64,000 nt of DNA from assembly GCF_020921035.1 (NCBI RefSeq), contig NC_063155.1, forward strand, positions 26,157,294-26,221,293, given 5' to 3'. The notes below the pieces were generated by a model. That model saw only the letters and a list, made by a program, of their open reading frames with translations, was not told where the DNA came from and did no database searches. The position numbers and the translations under genes are program-made. This document shows, piece by piece, positions 52,815-63,580 of the stretch. This DNA is from Rhodamnia argentea (taxonomy: Eukaryota > Streptophyta > Magnoliopsida > Myrtales > Myrtaceae). Position 1 is the first letter of the stretch, and every line of letters starts with the position of its first letter.

Positions 52815-54265
52815 GGTGGAATCAAGGGGCAAATGAAAGTTTGTTATTGTCGTAGTCGTAATGATTTTCTTTTCTTCTTTTCCGTTTACTGAGTTTTTAT
52901 CTACTCCAAGTTGGGACATTTAACTGGCGATAAAGACGCTACATCTCTGTATATATGTGAAATATTGTTGAAGGCGATTGATGATTTTGCTCTCTGGGAG
53001 TTCATGTTATATCTCAACGAGTAGGAGAAGAAGAATTGCGAGTTCTTCATAATGGTAATGTCCGGTAGTTAGCTGAAGACATTGTTGTCATTGAACGACA
53101 TATTCAGTTCTTACAGGGGAAAAATGTCACATCTACTAAAATAGCTGCATGCGAGGCATTTAAACGAGTAGAATTTAGACGTCTTGGTTCCAATTAGAGA
53201 CTAAAAGCTAAAAAGGAACCCGGTGCTTTGCTCGAGAAAGGGAACCCGAATGGAATGATTTTGAATACCAATTCATTAGTAAAAAACCTTATCCTACTTT
53301 TGAATTGCCGAAGTAAGAACTTTATGTAAGAGTTGAAGCTCCAAAGAGAATGAAGAATTTTTTTAATAGGAGATTAGACTGGTTTTCTTTGGAGGTGGAA
53401 AATTCGTCTATCTGATTTTATAAATTTGCAAATTATTCCTCGGTTAGTTAAAAGAATAAAATTGGCTGATATTATAATAATATTAGGTAGCATAGATATT
53501 ATTATGGGAGAAGTTGACCATTAAAATGATAATTGATACAATAGAAGTACAAGATATAAAGGCTTTTTCTAGATTAGAATCTTTAAAAGAAGTCTACTAG
53601 CAACTGTGATGCAGTTCGATGATGGACATAGACTCAACCTTTTGTAAGTTTGTCCATACGAGAGTCTGATCTTGTGAAATTTCCTTATTTAACTGTTGTT
53701 CCTTTGGTGTCGAATTTATCCTTTGCAGAAGACTTATTTAAGGTAGGTAAATTTTTCGAGTTCCTGGAATATTCCTCCGACAGACCACAGGCGTGAACGA
53801 AAACGATCAAAATTTAGGATTAACACTTCCTTCGGCTTTGTGAGATGGAAATGAGAAGGGGATGCACATTCATATTTGAGCATGCCCAAAGTGGAGGGCG
53901 GGGATTCACAGCCAAAAAGGTGGACGAAGAACACCATATTGTCGCCCAAACAAGTTCAAATTTTCATCATCCATCCGAAGCAAAATGGTAGAATTTCTCT
54001 TTTGCGTAAGCTTTGTCCGGTCATATGGCGAACAAATTGCTAACTGGAACACATCTCTAGTCCGATAAACCGATGGCTGATCAGATTGCTTATAGAATCA
54101 TCAGTCATAAATTGCATAAAGCTGTAAATTGAGAAATATCCGTTCCCAGATGCGGCAACATCAAACGAAAGAGGCTGCAAATTTGGTCTTGGAACAAAGC
54201 AAATATATAGACACCTATGCTTCACTGTCTAAAAATAATAGGAGATGCTACTTCCCTTTAGCAGA
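52815..54265. other. Spacer between convergent MinE and DUF538 genes
   Basis: The start of this segment is the MinE 3'UTR and the end is the DUF538 3'UTR. No gene is supported. The open frame at 53734-53949 (-) has no recognisable domain. Confidence 0.5.
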
Positions 54266-56888
54266 TCAAAATTCTTCCACTCTGACAGCGTCACGGGGCA
54301 TTTCATAGGCATCCTTTGGCCTCGACTTCTTCACGCCAGCCATGAACCATACTTTGTCAGACTTGTAACCCTCGACTGTCACGCTCGTCACCTTAACCCA
54401 TACCAGGACTTTAGTCTTCATTCCCTCTATACCAGTGAGCTTCCCTCTCATCAGGATTGCTTTCACGCGATTCGCATACCTGATTGCAGAAGAGTCCTTG
54501 AAGGTAACCTCGCAAGCAGAGGGCAAGTAGACGATCAGCTTGGCCTTTGATTCATCAAATTCATAACAAGTTATGTTCTGGGGGAAAAGCCCTGGTGGTA
54601 AGTTGTATTCTCGAAGCAGCTCTGGCAAGGTTCTCTGCGGCTTTCCTAGAAATGAGGAAACAATAATCAATCAAAATAGAGAAACCGATTAATTTATTTG
54701 AAACGACTGTGCTAATTGGTTTATAATAATCTTTTTCTTATTACAACAAATACACTGACATATTTCATGGACACCCAAAAAGCAAAATGAACTTTATTAA
54801 TGCAAAAGAGAAGCAAAAGAAAAGGAGACAGAGCACCGGCTGATTCCTACATTGGAAGTAAATCAAAATGCAAAATGGTAATCTAACAGTTCTTGCAATA
54901 TGAGAACTTAACGGCATGAATAATGTCACGATTACAGATGCCAAGTAATACGAAAAGGGGAGATAGTGAACAGCAGCTGGCTAGCTAAGTAGATCCAGCA
55001 GAAAAGTCTCTTCAGTAAGTCTAAAAAACAACAATTCATCTCATCTCTTCAAATGCAGGAAAATCTAAGTAGATTAGTTCACAATAAAGATATTTACCAA
55101 AGTTATGGAAACATATCCATCTGTAACTATGTTCTTTGATTGCAATAAGTAAGTGTTTACCAATAGGTAACTTGGATTACCAAATCTGGATTGTTACAGT
55201 AAGTCTAAAGAGTAAATGTTCCTTACCTTTCAGCTTGTTGAAAATCCATTTTGCCTTCTCTTCAACTGCATTCGAGACATACTGCAATACGACAAGATCC
55301 AGGGAGTCTTAATATTATTTTTTTTTTTTAACCAGAAGGAAGTTATTACTTACTGGAAAAAAGATTTTTTTTTTTTTTGGCAGCATCAAACCATCTAGAA
55401 GGCTTGCAAGATAATAAATGAAACATTATGCAAGGGTACCACTGTCCACAAAACATACATAATCAATTCTCCTACACACAGCAGCTTTTAAACCAAAATT
55501 TCCGCTCCCTAAAACCAGTTAGAAAAAACAGATAGTCCTTTGAAGTAACATTGACTTAAGAAAGCCAAGCACAAATATGTCATCAAGCTGCCGAAATACA
55601 ACAAATGCTAGACCAACAAAGCTCCCATTGCTGATCCAAATCTCTTAAGTTTGCTATGTTTACCATACCAGTTCATGACTCCAGCCCATGGGTACCAAAA
55701 TACGATATTCTTTCAGCTCATTTATCAATAGATATACCAGCAAATTCAACGCTCTGCAAGCATTTGACCAACCTTGTTTTCACATAATTTCGAAGGTGCC
55801 ATGTGTCTTAATAATGTAGCTGAAGGTACTTAACCAGGTCATCATCAACAGGAAAGATATTTTGCAAGGTGCAAATACAATATGTCTCCTTTGCAAATCA
55901 GAAGACTCAGTTATGTTAGAGTAGCTACCTCAGGGCAAGACACGAGTAGCTGCTGAACTTCATGTGTCCTGAGAGTCAAACTAGCATGGGGCTTATGAGA
56001 AAGGAAGGGCATTTAACTTGATTTTAATAAGGTGGAGAAGGTTCCAATCTATATAAATTCTCATCTGATGAACCAGAGGAAGTACACTTATTTTAACAGT
56101 CATGTTCTTCGACGGGCAATGGTAAATTTAGCCCACAATGCTCTAGAAAGCGAACTCGGCAACTAAGAAATTTCAAATTAGAAGCCAAATTAGTGCAATC
56201 GCAAACTGGAAGCTATCGTACCCCAACAAACCAAGTCTTATTTCACTAAGTCGTGTATACTGTATAGGCTAGATGAACGCAACCCCGTTAGAAGCTATTG
56301 CACGATCACAACTCACAACCATTAGGCACAGAAAGACCCGCAGCGGTCACCCCAAAGAGTCCACTGAAGCCGCTGTTCCATACTCAGAACAAAGAAGCCA
56401 CTTTCACTACATTCACTTCAAATTTCGATCCCTCCCATCACACCGACAAACAAAAGCTGCCATCTTTTCCTATAATCTTTCCTCGTAATCCTCGGGTTTT
56501 GAATGCATCGGGTGAAATTTACCCTTAATAGATCCGGCGACATTGCCGACCGGAAACGAACATTCATGATGTCCCCCTCCAGAACCAATCATTCCCACTT
56601 ATTTCCCCTGAAATCCACAGATCTGGCATCCCATCCGGTCGCCATTTTCACTCCACCCGCAGAAAGGCGTCAATCGTGAAGGGGCGAGGGGATTCGCGGA
56701 CATCACATTCGAGCCACATTACCGGAAAAAACCCACTCCAAAAAAAAAAACACAGCTTTTCAGGGCGAAAGAACAAGAAAACTCACGGTGATGTCTTCGG
56801 TGATGTTGGAGAGCTCCTCCTTGGCTCTCTTCGAAATCCAAGAGTTCCCGAGCTTCAAGCTGCTCACTTTCGTCAATGCCTTCTCCAT
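54266..56888 (-). CDS. DUF538 family protein
   Basis: Three exons on the minus strand join in phase: 56888-56787, 55281-55227 and 54645-54266, giving about 178 residues. The N-terminus (MEKALTKVSSLKLGNSW) is followed by a helical, charged segment (SKRAKEELSNITEDITYVSN). Exon 3 carries the DUF538 domain: LPELLREYNLPPGLFPQNIT, YEFDESKAKLIVYLPSACEV, LTGIEGMKTKVLVWVKV, then VWFMAGVKKSRPKDAYE. There is no obvious secretory signal peptide, unlike many DUF538 proteins, so a cytosolic or peripheral location is more likely. DUF538 proteins are plant-specific and have a small beta-rich fold distantly like bacterial permeability-increasing protein; functions are mostly unknown and some respond to stress. 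A (GA)n run in the promoter or leader (57019-57045) lies about 130 bases upstream of the ATG. Confidence 0.88.
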
Positions 56889-57018
56889 CGCCCTCCTCTC
56901 TCCCTCTCCCTCTCTATATCTGTCGCTTCAGAGTCACGCGAAACGGTGGCTTATCGGTCCCTTCCCTCGCTCTCTCTCCCTCTCTAATCCGAGCGAAGAG
57001 CGGTGAAAGAGTGACACA

Positions 57019-57050
57019 GAGAGAGAGAGAGAGAGTGAGGGAGAGAGACA
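57019..57050. repeat. (GA)n/(CT)n microsatellite upstream of the DUF538 gene
   Basis: A near-perfect GA run on the plus strand reads as CT in the sense of the minus-strand DUF538 gene, about 130-160 bases before its ATG. It may fall in the 5' leader or core promoter. Confidence 0.85.
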
Positions 57051-57129
57051 AACATGCAGCTGTATGTATGCGTGCCATTGAAAGCAGTCAAAAAAGCGGC
57101 GCTTCCGGTTCTCGATAGCAAAACGACAA

Positions 57130-60100
57130 AACAAATTTTATTGCCTTCCTGCTAATCGTTTTCCCCCATAAATAGTTCTTCCGTTTTTCAAAAAAAGTTC
57201 AGCGAAAGCGTTCAAAATGACTTCAGCCCTCAACTTTTTTTTTTTTTTTTTTTTGGTCCAAAACTTCAGCCCTCAACTTGGTTGGGGTAATTTATGAAAA
57301 AAAAATGATTTGAAGGGATTGGATGGTAATGTTATTTAGCCTTAAGTAATGGAAAAGAAAGAAAAAGTATGCATTAGGACATAAACATCTATTGATGTAT
57401 TGATAAGATATTTTAAAAATAGGGTTCAAACGAAAAGGAAAAATTAACTTATATATTAATACGAAAAACTCCCTTCCGAATATCTCTATTTATTCGAAGA
57501 GATTCAGAGAAATTTAGTATATACATGAAATCGATTTTGATTTCCTAAATAATAAGTACTTTCGAGTTAAAAAAAAAAAGAGCGAAATCAACTATTGGAG
57601 TCATCATGCACAATGCTTGTATATGTTCAAACTAATTCATTCGGATTTACCATCTTGTTAAGTCCTCATCGAATTTATCCAAAATTCAGAGTTTTGAAAT
57701 CTCTTGGCTACATATTGAATTCGACAACATCAATTCTCGCACATTGCGGATCGAATTGGCGAGGCATAGGTTTTCCATGGTACAAGAATTTTTCCCGTGA
57801 GCGTGCCAATTATGACAACTGATCTTCATCCATTTCATCGTATATTCACAAGGAAGCGACCAAGAGACTACTGAAAATCCATGGCCACACGGTCCAATCC
57901 AAGACAAAATTAAAAAAAAAAAGGCGCAAAAGACATCTCGTACCCGTAGAAATCTTTTGGTACCATAAAGTCATCATCTTTTTGAACAAATGCTTAGCAG
58001 TAACGCATTCGCAGGGCCTTTATCTGTTCGTTCTTTTGGAAAAACTCCATGGATGCAGTAGCTGTAAGCACATGGAGGGACCGACTGTTTCTGTATCTTT
58101 CCAGCTCAGAAGCTTTGACGAAGACAGTCACTCGCAAATTTTAGCTAAAACACGCGACGTGATGCCAACTGAAGGTCATGCAGTGTTAGGACAACTCCAG
58201 GAGCTTAGCCTCCAGGTCTGACTTCCTAATCGAGAGAAACATGGCGTACGACAGTCGCGCCGATTCGGCAAAGCTCGAACTTTCTGTAATAGCTCTCCTT
58301 TACATCGGACTGAAGCCTCGGGCTTTGAAGCGAGAGCGCGACCCTTTCAGCAGCCTTCGCTTTGGCAGGTCGGCGAGTGCTTGTTTTGCTTCAGGAGAAG
58401 CCCAAAATGATGCCTAGCACAGCTTAGTTTCATTCGAGCGGCCTGTTTTCCATCCCAGTAAATTCATTGGAAAGTGCGGAGGTTCGACATTTTGATGTTA
58501 AACACACTAACGCTGATGGTTTAGATTAGAGAAAGCCGGCATTTTTGCTAGTCCAACCTTCTCAACGAGCATTCAACCCAGACTTGTTTTGTTAGAGGCA
58601 TGATCCAATCACCGTACCAGTCGGCAACTAAACTCGGCTTGATTTTGCAGACCAGATAGACTGCGTCTTCCCAGTTGTTGATCGTTACTTACTGCCCGTA
58701 TGCTTTTGCCTTCCATCTCTACTTTCGCTTGACTGCCGACTCCACATCTTAGAACGTAAGCAAATTCATTAGCTTCGCCCTATCCTGCAAGACCCCGCGT
58801 TCCCGAAGATGAGCGAAGGATAGATAGAGATGACTTCATCTATTTTTTTTTTCGGATAAGCGACTACATCAGAGGATTACTAGAGAGAGATCACTTCCTT
58901 CAAGCAAACTCAGACCTGTGAACAAGGACACTATGAATTGATTGGTGTACCTGTAAGCAGATAGTGTCAAATACAGCTGCTGATCCACAATTACCATCCT
59001 CTCCAGCTTTTACCTATCTTGGGAGTAGATCCCCGAAGTACATATTCCACACCTTACGGTTTATTTTGATTTAATCGGCGCAGGGTCGCAAGAACAAAAG
59101 AGAAGATACGAGATATTGGAAGCTGGAGATACAATAAAGAAGGATACTTTTTAAGTTCTTGAAGGTGATTCTGTATATCAAATAGAAACCAGGCCCTTCA
59201 CTTTCCAGATAGCAGAAGGAAATGCCATTGCTGCTGCAGATAATTCAGTACTCAGTAGAAGTGATACTACACACTTGTCACCTAGCATTCACATTGACAA
59301 ACAGGAATGCATTGTGATGTCGAGACGATGAGCCTATCTCCTCCTACTTTCTTTCCAATTAAGCTGTAGCAATTTCAGTCGCTTTGTTGCCAACTCGCAC
59401 CTATAATTTTTCCTATGAGAACATCCACCAAAAGAAGTGGGATGGCACTTCTCCAGTGTAGCCTTTCTAGAAGAGCTGAAATAAGCAGTTGACCGTACTT
59501 GACCATACGTGCGTAATCCCATTTGTGCCTAAAACTGGATCTTGATAACAGAGACGGCGGATTCTTGAAAACATGGAAACCTATGTACTAAAAATAGGCA
59601 ACTGCATTAAGACACCTCTGATTGGGGAACTGGAGATATTGGTTTTCTGCTGACCTACTTGTCTTATGACAGCAATAGCTGTTGAATACATGAGAAAGAA
59701 ATTCTCGGGATTATCGGAATAACGAGAGCCTCAACAGGGTGAACACAACATTAAGTAACACATGTCAACTATCATAGAAGATTATCCTAAGTCTGGTGAT
59801 ACCTGTGTGTATTGCAGGGTTAGAAGCATTGGCTCAGGTAGGTGTGCAGGGAAGAAAGGATGCTCATCTGAACTCTTCCATCTGCCAAACTACATAGTGT
59901 TTCGAAGATCAGTTAAGGGCTATTGCAACCTTTCTATGGAACTGCCTCTGTTTAACTAGGAAACAAAACTGCCTGGGCATGGAGCTTTTCAGTTTCTTTG
60001 ACCATGAACTCAACCAAAGACCAAGAAAATTTTCAATGGGAAAGGTGCCAAGGTCATATGTATCAGCGTTGCAACAATACTGTGCCCTGTCCAAAAGGCT

Positions 60101-60155
60101 AAAAGATAATGCTTTCCTCTAGACGTATTAAGGAATCCACAAAGTGGTGAAGAAA
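57130..60155. other. Gene-free stretch of 3 kb, partly of unusual composition
   Basis: No gene is supported. The open frames at 57595-57822 (+) and 57686-57907 (-) overlap and show no domain. The part from about 58240 to 58850 has balanced base composition and words such as 'gaagcgagagcgcgacc' and 'cttcgctttgg' that resemble plant mitochondrial spacer DNA; this is an impression only. Confidence 0.4.
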
Positions 60156-60271
60156 GATCTAACTTGTACAAATCTTTCCATTTTGCAATTCGATCCGAAT
60201 CATTAGTTTGTAGAGCTATTTACTCGATCGCAGAGATTCCGGGACACCTCGACGAGAGATACAAATAGTTG
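60156..60271 (+). pseudogene. ycf2: Plastid ycf2 fragment in nuclear DNA (copy A)
   Basis: About 115 bases translate, with one substitution near the start, as [14 protein letters not shown] followed by [11 protein letters not shown], matching the ycf2 segment with RRAIYSIADIPGTPL. Similarity stops after 'acaaatagttg'. It is far too short to be functional and is a nuclear plastid insertion (NUPT). A second, longer and more diverged copy of the same ycf2 segment lies in the opposite orientation at about 62612-62911. Confidence 0.8.
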
Positions 60272-60643
60272 CCGAATACCATCTAGGCATCTAGAGTGAA
60301 AATCCGACTCTCGTCAACCTTTTTTTCTCGGAAATTTTGCGTGCAAAGAAGATTCGGGAAAGATATGTGCAAACGTTATGCACAAAAAGAACAGCGAAAT
60401 TTTCCTGCTCCTACCAGGCATATGAACATCCGGACAAAAGTCCTTTCGGGTGGCAATTAGTCGAAGAGACATGTACGGTAACAACTTATAGCAGATGTTC
60501 TGAATAATCACATAAAGGTGGTGGAAGCCGTTTAAATAGAAATCACATAAATGAATAAATAATGAAGGGTTAACGGTTGTAACAGAATGTAAGTTTAGGG
60601 GCATTGTATAGAGGTTGAGAGTTCGAGAGCAAAAATATAATAT

Positions 60644-61140
60644 TGTTGACACCGAAAATCGGCATGGGCCTTAAAATGGTCATAAGGCCCATGAGAAGGC
60701 TGTGTCATGCAAAAGCCCGCGATGAAGTATGTGTTGGTAGCCGAAACACAGCAAGCCGATACCCGATTGAGTAAAACGTCGGTGACACCATAGAATTGGT
60801 ATGTCACGCTAAGAGATAGATGGAGCAGATAAGTTTGTACTATAAACTATCCAAAGAATAAGGAGGACAGATTCTGAAGTCAATCCGAGAGTTTAGGAAT
60901 AGAGTGTACGAAAGAAAATGCAACCGACGGTCATGCTTTGCACTAGGCTATATATAGTTTGTGACGACTCTTTATAAAGAACCGATCAATCATCAATCAA
61001 AAACACTTATTTTTTGCTCTACAAATTTATCTTATTTGTATTTACCTTTTATCACACTTTACTTTACCGCACAATATATCTTTTAGCCATTTACTTTATT
61101 TTCTCTCCGGAATCGCTACAAAAACCCGTTTAGACATCAA
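60644..61140 (+). repeat. Possible solo LTR fragment
   Basis: The sequence opens with TGTTGACACCGAAAATCGG, the style of beginning seen in plant Ty3/Gypsy LTRs, has a TATA-like 'ctatatatag' near 60948 and then a pyrimidine-rich AT tail. No second LTR, primer-binding site or target duplication was found, so the right edge is arbitrary. Confidence 0.35.
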
Positions 61141-61639
61141 ATCCGAAGGTTCTATGCTTCTTGATGAAAGATCTTTCGTCGTAGACATTTCCGGCGAAAC
61201 ACTTACTCATGCTTTAGTGGTTCTTTTTTGGGGGGTGACAATTTTAACACCGCACTATAAGTCTATAACACGGATGGATTCAGATGAATCGTGTTCGGAT
61301 GAGTTGGAGAAAATGTTGACAAGGACTAGGATAATATTGTTAAGTTGCAATTGTATTCTCAATTCATGTAAGATTCATTAGGGTGATTGATTCGGGATAG
61401 GCCAGTTCCCACCTTTGAACTAGAAATTACCCATGAAGGTGTCGTAACGTGATTCATACTCTCAATCGGCGGGAAAGCACAAATGTAGCCCTAATTTAAG
61501 AGTAAATCAAGATAAATCTCATGTCTCAATTTATTTTTCTCGTTTTTACACTTTATTTCGTTATGGTTGTACCTCGAATCGTAACAGAAAAGTCGGTTCC
61601 ACAGAAATTAGCTGTTGGCTCGTGGACCCACCCACCATG
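61141..61639. other. Gene-free stretch between the LTR fragment and the FLA pseudogene
   Basis: No supported gene or repeat is seen. The open frame at 61154-61381 (+) has no recognisable domain. Confidence 0.4.
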
Positions 61640-61689
61640 ATCTGTTCCCTAGTAGGTCCATGGAACCTGCCATTGCACAGCCTCTGCTA

Positions 61690-62080
61690 ATCCTCACTGT
61701 TGGCGTATGCATTACGCCCCCTCATCGCCTTCCTTCTCCTCATGTGCTCCACTACCGTCTCCGCCTTCAACATCACCGAGATCCTTGAGGGCTTCACGAG
61801 TACTCGTACTTCAACTCCTACCTTAGCCAGACGAAGCTGGCCGGTGAGATCAAGAGCCGCCAGACCATCATCGTCCTCGCCCTAGACAACAGTGCCATGT
61901 CCACCCTCGCCGACAAGAAGCCCCTCTCCGTCATCAAGAACTAGCTCGCCATCCATGTCATCCTCGACTACTTCAACCCCTAGAAACTCCACCAAAACTC
62001 CAGGGGCTCCATCCTCTCCAACACTCTGCACCAAACCACAAGGAGTCCACCCTCTCTTGAGCAGCAAGTGTGACTGCAAC
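61690..62080 (+). pseudogene. Fasciclin-like arabinogalactan protein (FLA) pseudogene
   Basis: The start reads as a signal peptide (LRPLIAFLLLMCSTTVSA) followed by FNITEILEGF, the standard beginning of a fasciclin domain in FLA proteins. After one frame change near 61795 the frame continues with FNSYLSQTKLAGEI, TIIVLALDNSAMSTLADKKP and LAIHVILDYFNP. Two in-frame stops interrupt it, one after SVIKN (near 61943) and one after YFNP (near 61982), and similarity fades near 62080. An intact FLA would have the rest of the FAS1 domain, Pro-rich AG regions and often a GPI signal, none of which follow. The GC content is clearly higher than the flanks, as in many intronless FLA genes. It is a dead gene copy. 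Confidence 0.82.
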
Positions 62081-62299
62081 CTACGAGAGCGGAGAGTGAG
62101 ACTGCAAGAGAGCGAGAGAGATGAGAGGAGTTAGGGCTTTTTAGAGAGAGCGTGAGGACTAAGGAATTACCGGTCCGATCTAGGTGGGTGGTCCCACACC
62201 TGGAACCGGACCGGTACTCAACAATTGGAACAAGGAATCGAATTATTCGATCCGAATTGGGCAGTTCCTAGTCCAGTCCAATTCTTTTGCACACTCCTA

Positions 62300-62611
62300 A
62301 GAGTCACATATAATGGGTCGGTCTTTCTCACTCAAGAAATTACTGGTAGTTTGATACTTGATTCTTGTCTTTTTTTTCTTTATTTTTTTGCCTTGCTTTT
62401 TGGGAGATATTCCCAAATAAACAGAACAGGTAAGAAGCTGCAATTGTACAACACGATCGAATTTATGAAAGCACTGAATTATACATTCCTCTTAGTCTCG
62501 ACTCTAGGGATAACTTTTTTCAATATCTTTTTTCGAGAACAACTTAAATTCAAACAAAAAAGGTGAAATGATTTTTCATTATATCAATTGAGCAGCTCGT
62601 TACTTCAACTA
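62300..62611 (+). pseudogene. psbT: Plastid psbT and psbT-psbN spacer in nuclear DNA
   Basis: From the ATG at 62465 the frame reads YTFLLVSTLGITFFNIFFRE, matching the plastid photosystem II subunit PsbT. The tail is altered, and a one-base loss creates an early stop at 62564-62566, just before the original stop position (62569-62571). The following bases match the plastid psbT-psbN spacer ('ttacttcaactag'), but the usual inverted-repeat hairpin between the two genes is reduced to a remnant. The DNA before the ATG (from about 62300) is probably the psbB-psbT spacer, an inference. At about 62611 it joins a ycf2 fragment that is far away in the plastid genome. Confidence 0.85.
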
Positions 62612-62911
62612 GTAAACATGTTCTTTGGATGGATTTCTGTTTTTTCCTCTTTTCGAATGGTAAATATTTCTCGAAACATGGAGTGTGAGTCGAACCCATG
62701 TTTGCATTATAATTGAGATGCTTATACAAGTTCCGCCCTACTGAATTAGAAAGATTCATATTTAAAAGAGGTTGACAATAAGTTCTTTCAAAATTAATTA
62801 TTTGTCCCTCTTTTAGAGGTATACCGTAAATGTCTGTAATCGAGTAAATAGCTCTATGAACTAATAGATTGGATCAAATTGCAAAATGGAAAGATTTGTA
62901 CAAGTTAGACC
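62612..62911 (-). pseudogene. ycf2: Plastid ycf2 fragment in nuclear DNA (copy B)
   Basis: On the minus strand about 300 bases translate in pieces as [37 protein letters not shown] and [20 protein letters not shown], then [16 protein letters not shown], matching successive segments of plastid Ycf2. An in-frame stop (near 62874) and at least one frame change break the frame. It abuts the psbT fragment at about 62611. Copy A at 60156-60271 covers the first third of the same segment in the other orientation and differs from it at many bases. Confidence 0.85.
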
Positions 62912-63039
62912 TTTCGAAATCAATAGTAGCAAGGATGAGCCGAGGATCACGGTTCCGATTTAATTTTATCCATGGGGGATTCCAAAGTTTGGAAAAGAAT
63001 AGTTGAAAATTGGTAGAATTAGGTAGCGGTGTCAATGTT

Positions 63040-63580
63040 TCAGTTCAGGTCGACTTTTCTGAAAAATTGAATCGAACTAAACTATTAGGGTGTATGATTG
63101 AATTGAACCGAATCTCGCCATGAACTAAATATAATCAATTTGGTCCTATTCGATTTTTTATTTTTTCGATATACCTATTTTGATTTTGATTTTTTCCTTT
63201 TTCTTTCTTTTTTTTTTTCCCTTTTTTTTGGTTCAAAGGGCTAACAGAGCCACCGGTGGTGGTCTCTAGCCCTCGGTTAGCGGCCGGCGAAGGTTGACGA
63301 CCTCACCGGCCCTTTGCACTTAAAAAAGAAAAAAGAAAAGAAAAGAAAGAAAAAGGAAAAATTAAAAAAGTATAAAATTGCTAATTTTAAGAAGAATAGG
63401 GATTTTCAGTGCGGTTTGGTTAATAGAACTAGACCAAAATAATCATAATTGAAAAAAGAATGGTTATTTTTAATTACTCGAACCAAAAACCCAATCGAAC
63501 CGAAATGCACGAAATTTTCACTTCGATTAGTTTTTCGGTTTGATTTTTACACACTGCGTTGTGGCAACATTCTAAGAGAG
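63040..63580. mobile_element. Foldback-type repeat with GC-rich core
   Basis: AT-rich arms carry inverted 'cggttcgat/atcgaacc'-like words: left 'aattgaatcgaactaaac' and 'ttgaattgaaccgaat', right 'cccaatcgaaccgaaat' and 'ttttcggtttgattttt'. The core at 63240-63315 is GC-rich with 'gccggcgaaggttgacgacctcaccggcc'-type content, like the cores of the other foldback elements. The arm sequences differ from copies 1-3, so this is a different subfamily. Edges and target duplication are not resolved. Confidence 0.5.

Noticed and set aside
62225-62566. 113-codon frame as a nuclear gene
   Set aside because: Only its last third matches PsbT; the upstream part is spacer read through by chance, so it is a plastid insertion.
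62680-62705. tRNA-like 'gggttcgactc' on the minus strand
   Set aside because: It falls inside the ycf2 fragment (codons of NMGSTHTPC) and no cloverleaf can be drawn.
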